Source of the DNA: Haloferula rosea
Lineage (GTDB): Bacteria > Verrucomicrobiota > Verrucomicrobiia > Verrucomicrobiales > Akkermansiaceae
Length of the DNA stretch: 64,000 nucleotides
Assembly (NCBI RefSeq): GCF_016595525.1
Contig: NZ_JAENII010000012.1
Location: forward strand, 62,001-126,000
Direction of reading: 5' to 3'
The notes below the pieces were generated by a model that searched no databases, was not told where the DNA came from, and saw only the letters and a program-made list of their open reading frames with translations. Positions 60,287 through 64,000 of the stretch are shown piece by piece; the stretch's first letter is position 1, and the number at the start of each line of letters is the position of its first letter. A program made the translations under genes and the position numbers.

Positions 60287-60672
60287 GGGTTTGAGCGCTG
60301 AACAACAAAGCCCATTGGGAGACGACTACACAACCCAAAAATATGCATGCATCATCATGCCGTGCAGCCGACAGCACCCTCACGCATCCCATTCTTACTC
60401 CATCTTGCGTCCTGATCTAACACCTCACCACCAGATCCCCTTCACCATTTCGACCCGATCCTCAGCGCAAAGACAAATCGAGTCATGGAAACCGTCCCCC
60501 GGGGTCGCCTTCACGCACCCGGAACCGGCTCCCATTCACCCGCTCCACGCCGACCCGGTTCGCGTGCCTCCGCCCGCATCGGCAACGATCCGGCATCCTC
60601 GGGTCCCGCCCCCCAAGCCACCTTCCCGCGGTGGATGACCTTTTTTGGGTTGGGTTTCCATGATCTCGCACT
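60287..60672. other. 386-bp intergenic region upstream of the VTC operon
   Basis: The only structured element I see is a 10-bp palindrome, ATGCATGCAT at 60343-60352, 57 bp upstream of the VTC start. It is followed on the minus strand by a T-rich run. No clear Pho-box repeats were found. Short frames here have a basic, low-complexity composition, so none was called. Confidence 0.5.
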
Positions 60673-62505
60673 ATGCATCGCCGGGTAATGATCTCACGAA
60701 AGCTCACCATTTCAGGTGCGATAGCCATCTTGACCCTCGCCGCCTGCAGTGGCCCCAACGTCAAGATCCTCGATCGCCCGGTCAGCGAGACCAAAACAGC
60801 CCGCGCCCTGACCAGTTCCACCGCCCTCGAGCAGGAAACCCGGCGCACTCTCCGCCAGGAGGACCTCCTCCAGCTCTACAAGAAGGACTCCCATGCCGCG
60901 ATTTCCGAGATGGCACGCCGGTTCAAGACCGAACCCAGCCCGGAACGCCGTCTCGCACTCGCTGAAATGAGCTCGGATTCCGCCGACATCCTCACCCGGC
61001 AACAACCGCTGGATGCCCTCGGGCGCTACCTCGACGCCGCCTGGCTCACCCGCGACGGGGCCCTCGCCGCCAGCCGCCAAGGCATCGAAACCACGGAGCG
61101 CACGATGTACGCCTACGTGTCCGCGCGTGTCGCCCGCCTGATCCGCGACCAGCCGAAAGCCTCAGGAAGATCCCGCCGCGTCTCCGGCTCATTCCACCCA
61201 TGGGAGCTCAAGCTCGATGAAGGCACGGGCAAGGTGGACCCGAGGGACTACGACCTCGTGGTCCCCGCCAGCTGGCTGAAGACCGACGGCATCAAGTGGA
61301 AATCCATCACCCAGGAAGGGGTCGGCGCCGCCATGGTCGGACACCGGGCCGCCACTCCGGAGCGGAAGGAGGCCGATCCGCTCATCCCCGCAGCCGGTCG
61401 GGGGTTTCCGCTGAATGCGCGGATCGACTTTCAGGGAAAGACGGCGCGACTCGTGATCCAGGACCTGATGGACCGCTCCACCACCTCGTCCGGCGTCCCA
61501 CTGGCGGCCAACTTTTCCGCAGCGGTCTCCTTCAGCTACTATGCCGATGTCCGGCGGATGAACCGCCTCGAGGCCCTGCTCAATCCAAACGAATACCAGG
61601 ACACCAAGGGGATGTTCTCGCTTCGCCCCTACGACCCCGACCGCATTCCACTCATTCTCGTCCACGGTCTGCTTTCGAGTGCCGAGGCCTGGTATCCCTT
61701 CATCAATCTGCTGCTGGCCGACCCTGCAGTCCGTGAGCACTACCAGATCGTCTTGTTCAACTATCCAACCGGCGTGCCCATCTCACAAAGTGCCGCCGAG
61801 CTTCGCTCCGCGCTGACCGACTATCAGCGGCGGAACGACCCGAATCGCAGCAACCCGAAGATGCGGGACATGGTCATCCTCGGCCACAGCATGGGCGGCA
61901 TCATCTCGAATGCCCAGATCCGCTCCAGTGGCGACCGCGTTTACGACGCCTATTTCACCAAGGACCTCAACCAACTCGACCTCTCCAAGGAGCAGGAGAA
62001 CGACATTAAGACCTACGGTTACTTCAAAGCCAACCCGGATATCGACCGGGCCATCCTGCTTGCCGCGCCACTCCGTGGCAGCGCCTTCGCCTCCAATCGC
62101 ATCGGCCAATTCGGCGCCAGCCTGATCCGGCTGCCCTTCAACGTGGTTGACGCCGTCTTCGGCCAGATCGAGGTGGTTGATGCCCTGACCGACGTTGCCC
62201 AGCAGGCCAGCCAGCGCCCCAGGAACAGCGTGACCAGCCTACGCCCGGACAATCCACTGCTCGGAGCCTTCCTGAGTTGCCCTGTCCGACCCGGCGTCCA
62301 AATCCACTCCATTGTCGCCCAGAAAGACCCGGATACCCCCATCGAGGAAGGCACCGATGGTTTCGTCCCCTACACCAGCTCCCACCTCGATGAGGCGGTG
62401 TCCGAAGTGGTCGTCAAGGGCGCCGACCACCGCGGAATGGTCAACCGGGACGAGACCGTGCAGGAAGTCTGGAGAATTCTCCGCCTCCACGCCGGGATCA
62501 AGTGA
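60673..62505 (+). CDS. lipoprotein alpha/beta-hydrolase, 610 aa
   Basis: The N-terminus is a lipoprotein signal (around residues 6-25 ending LTLAAC). Residues 55-300 are an N-terminal helical region of unknown type. The C-terminal alpha/beta-hydrolase has the oxyanion stretch ILVHGLLSSAEAWYPF near 330, the nucleophile elbow GHSMGG with S406, and a late His in VVKGADHRGMVN. Family knowledge: esterase or lipase-like; the substrate is unknown. Start could also be ATG 60688. It converges on the PPK2 gene, 56 bp between stops. Confidence 0.88.
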   Translation: MHRRVMISRKLTISGAIAILTLAACSGPNVKILDRPVSETKTARALTSSTALEQETRRTLRQEDLLQLYKKDSHAAISEMARRFKTEPSPERRLALAEMSSDSADILTRQQPLDALGRYLDAAWLTRDGALAASRQGIETTERTMYAYVSARVARLIRDQPKASGRSRRVSGSFHPWELKLDEGTGKVDPRDYDLVVPASWLKTDGIKWKSITQEGVGAAMVGHRAATPERKEADPLIPAAGRGFPLNARIDFQGKTARLVIQDLMDRSTTSSGVPLAANFSAAVSFSYYADVRRMNRLEALLNPNEYQDTKGMFSLRPYDPDRIPLILVHGLLSSAEAWYPFINLLLADPAVREHYQIVLFNYPTGVPISQSAAELRSALTDYQRRNDPNRSNPKMRDMVILGHSMGGIISNAQIRSSGDRVYDAYFTKDLNQLDLSKEQENDIKTYGYFKANPDIDRAILLAAPLRGSAFASNRIGQFGASLIRLPFNVVDAVFGQIEVVDALTDVAQQASQRPRNSVTSLRPDNPLLGAFLSCPVRPGVQIHSIVAQKDPDTPIEEGTDGFVPYTSSHLDEAVSEVVVKGADHRGMVNRDETVQEVWRILRLHAGIK

Positions 62506-62561
62506 TCGCCTGACCAGCCGGACCCGGGGACAGGCCAAAGGCCCCACACCTCGCCGGGCCC

Positions 62562-63362
62562 TCAGAACCCCTCGTCGACAAACTTCCTCTTTTCAAACAT
62601 CGCATCGACGTCGAAGCCATCGGCGTCCTGCAGCGGAGGAAGCTTCACCTCATCGCGCCCCGTATCTTTGTAGGGAACCTGCTTGAGCAGGTGGGTGATG
62701 CAGTTCAATCGCGCCCGCTTCTTGTCATCGGATCGCACCAGATTCCACGGCGATTCCTCCGTATCGGTCTCATCGAACATCCGGTCGTAGGCCTTTGAGT
62801 AGTCATACCAGTGGTCACGTGCCTTCACATCCATCGGGCTCAACTTCCACTGCTTGAGCGGATCCTCGATCCGGGCCTCGAATCGCTTCAACTGCTGCTC
62901 GGGACTAACGACGAGGAAATACTTGATGAGCAGGATCCCCGAGCGGATGAGAGCGGACTCCCATCCCGGACAGATGCGAAGGAATTCATCATACTCTTCA
63001 TCCGTGCAGAAACCCATGACCTTCTCCACCCCGGCTCGGTTGTACCAACTCCGGTCGAAGATCACGACCTGCCCCGCCGACGGCAGGTGAGCCGCATAGC
63101 GTTGGAAATAGAATTGGGTTCTCTCCTCCTCGTTCGGCGCCGGCAATGCCACCACGCGGAAAACCCGCGGACTCACCTTCTCCGTGATCCGCTTGATCAC
63201 GCCCCCCTTCCCCGCCGTGTCCCGCCCTTCGAAGATCACCAGCACCTTCGCGCCGCTCTCCACCACCCAGTCCTGCAGCTTGCACAACTCGATCTGCAAC
63301 CGCTCCAGTTCCTCCTCATAGACCTTCTTGTCCATCTTGCCGGACTTCTTCTTTTTTCCCAT
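62562..63362 (-). CDS. ppk2: polyphosphate kinase 2 (PPK2)
   Basis: The 266-aa protein shows the PPK2 fold: a Walker A loop GRDTAGKGG (46-54), the lid region PNEEERTQFYFQRY, Walker B VVIFDRSWYNRAGVEKVMGF (99-118) and PMDVKARDHWYDYSKAYDRM. Size and motifs suggest class I, which makes ATP or GTP from nucleoside diphosphate with polyphosphate as donor. It is the second polyphosphate gene near the VTC operon (2.3 kb away, with the hydrolase in between). It is divergent from asd. Confidence 0.96.
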   Translation of the reverse strand: MGKKKKSGKMDKKVYEEELERLQIELCKLQDWVVESGAKVLVIFEGRDTAGKGGVIKRITEKVSPRVFRVVALPAPNEEERTQFYFQRYAAHLPSAGQVVIFDRSWYNRAGVEKVMGFCTDEEYDEFLRICPGWESALIRSGILLIKYFLVVSPEQQLKRFEARIEDPLKQWKLSPMDVKARDHWYDYSKAYDRMFDETDTEESPWNLVRSDDKKRARLNCITHLLKQVPYKDTGRDEVKLPPLQDADGFDVDAMFEKRKFVDEGF

Positions 63363-63529
63363 GACGTCGCCGACCCTAGCTGCCGCCCCGGTTCCCTGTC
63401 AGTGAAGAAAGCCCGCAGAAGTCCAGAACGAGGACTTCCCTCCCGACTGACGCTCCTTCTTCCCGGTCCCCTCACGATTCGGTTGCAAGCCATCCGCGAG
63501 GCACTACACTACGCCCCTTTTCAGGAGCC

Positions 63530-64000
63530 ATGAGTGAAGCCAAACATGTAGCCATCGTCGGAGCGACCGGAGCTGTCGGCGGGGAAATGCGCCATTGCCT
63601 CGAGCAACGCGACTTTCCCATCAAGTCCCTCACCCTGCTGGCATCCGCCCGCTCGGCAGGCAGGAAATTTCCATTCCGAGGCGAGGAGATCACCGTCAAG
63701 GAGCTCACCCACGATTCCTTCGAGGGCATCGACATCGCCCTCTTTTCCGCCGGTGGCGGCATCTCCAAGGAATTCGGCCCATCGGCCGCCAAGGCAGGCT
63801 GCATCGTCATCGACAACTCCTCCGCCTTCCGCATGGACGAGGATGTCCCGCTCGTGGTCCCCGAGATCAACCCCGAGGCCGCGAAAAACGCCCCGCGCAA
63901 CATCATCGCGAACCCGAATTGCTCGACCATCATCACCTTGATGGGCTTGGCACCCTTGCATGAAGCCTTCGGCCTCAAGGCCATCATTGCCTCCACCTAT
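63530..64000 (+). CDS. asd: aspartate-semialdehyde dehydrogenase, 3' truncated by window edge
   Basis: The 157 visible codons cover the NAD(P)-binding half: VAIVGATGAVGGEMRHCLEQ (Rossmann, residues 7-26), SLTLLASARSAGRKFPF, SAGGGISKEFGP, VIDNSSAFRMDEDVPLVVPE and the catalytic-Cys motif NPNCST. A ribosome binding site AGGAG sits two bases before the ATG. Family knowledge: second step of the aspartate pathway to lysine/DAP, threonine and methionine. The rest of the gene lies beyond the window. Confidence 0.96.
   Translation, partial: MSEAKHVAIVGATGAVGGEMRHCLEQRDFPIKSLTLLASARSAGRKFPFRGEEITVKELTHDSFEGIDIALFSAGGGISKEFGPSAAKAGCIVIDNSSAFRMDEDVPLVVPEINPEAAKNAPRNIIANPNCSTIITLMGLAPLHEAFGLKAIIASTY

Noticed and set aside
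60485-60688. 67-aa plus-strand frame before the hydrolase gene
   Set aside because: Pro/Arg/Ser-rich low-complexity frame that overlaps the real lipoprotein start.

Overview
This 64 kb window is a GC-rich stretch of bacterial chromosome. The gene content points to the Verrucomicrobiota, probably Verrucomicrobiales (relatives of Haloferula, Luteolibacter or Rubritalea). The signs are three secreted arylsulfatase-family enzymes, three Tat-exported Gfo/Idh/MocA oxidoreductases, a DUF1080 protein, a ThuA-like protein, a secreted FAD oxidoreductase, an L-fucose cassette, and a Gram-negative envelope (LpxK, TonB receptor, OprO/P-type porin). The taxonomic call is inference from families; no rRNA gene is present. 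There is no CRISPR array, no intact IS element and no prophage.

Layout. 1-972 is the 3' part of a Kef/YbaL-type antiporter. 973-3436 is a loosely packed stretch of hypothetical exported or membrane proteins that begins with an 8-bp tandem array. 3437-9678 holds a Gfo/Idh oxidoreductase with a HEAT protein, HflX, a sulfatase and LpxK. 9814-13470 carries a BI-1 family protein, a coiled-coil lipoprotein whose start codon lies inside a terminator-like hairpin, and an NfeD-stomatin pair. 13546-17778 is a fucose cassette: AraC regulator diverging from fucI-fucP. 17854-20989 is a parvulin / EEP lipoprotein / RsgA operon. 21033-24479 has an L,D-transpeptidase, a ThuA-like protein, tRNA-Gly(GCC) and TrpC. 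24493-32105 is a complete TonB2/TtpC-type energy-transduction locus: TPR protein, TonB, ExbD, two ExbB-like proteins, DUF3450 and a TonB-dependent receptor.

32265-37881 holds a compact acyl-chain biosynthesis locus: an active ketosynthase, a ketosynthase partner that has lost its catalytic residues, an AMP-ligase-like protein with a degenerate P-loop, a FabZ-like dehydratase and a TauE/SafE-type membrane protein. 38020-45874 combines catabolic oxidoreductases with a FAD oxidoreductase / FMN-binding membrane protein / ApbE operon, which looks like an extracytoplasmic flavin electron-transfer module. 46062-50606 is pyruvate:ferredoxin oxidoreductase (NifJ) with a dihydroorotate-dehydrogenase-like partner. 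50720-56654 carries two convergent sulfatases, one coupled to a large LamG-domain exoprotein. 57602-60286 is a VTC-type polyphosphate polymerase / DUF4956 / OprO-P porin operon, and a PPK2 kinase lies 2.3 kb away. The window ends inside asd.

Read together, the genes suggest an aerobic or facultative, envelope-rich heterotroph that uses sulfated, probably fucose-containing, polysaccharides, scavenges metal or another TonB substrate, and handles polyphosphate. Same-strand genes are often coupled by 1-4 bp overlaps (ATGA, GTGA or TAATG), which makes the operon calls fairly secure. No search tool was available. Family names come from motif recognition, and regulatory calls are tentative.
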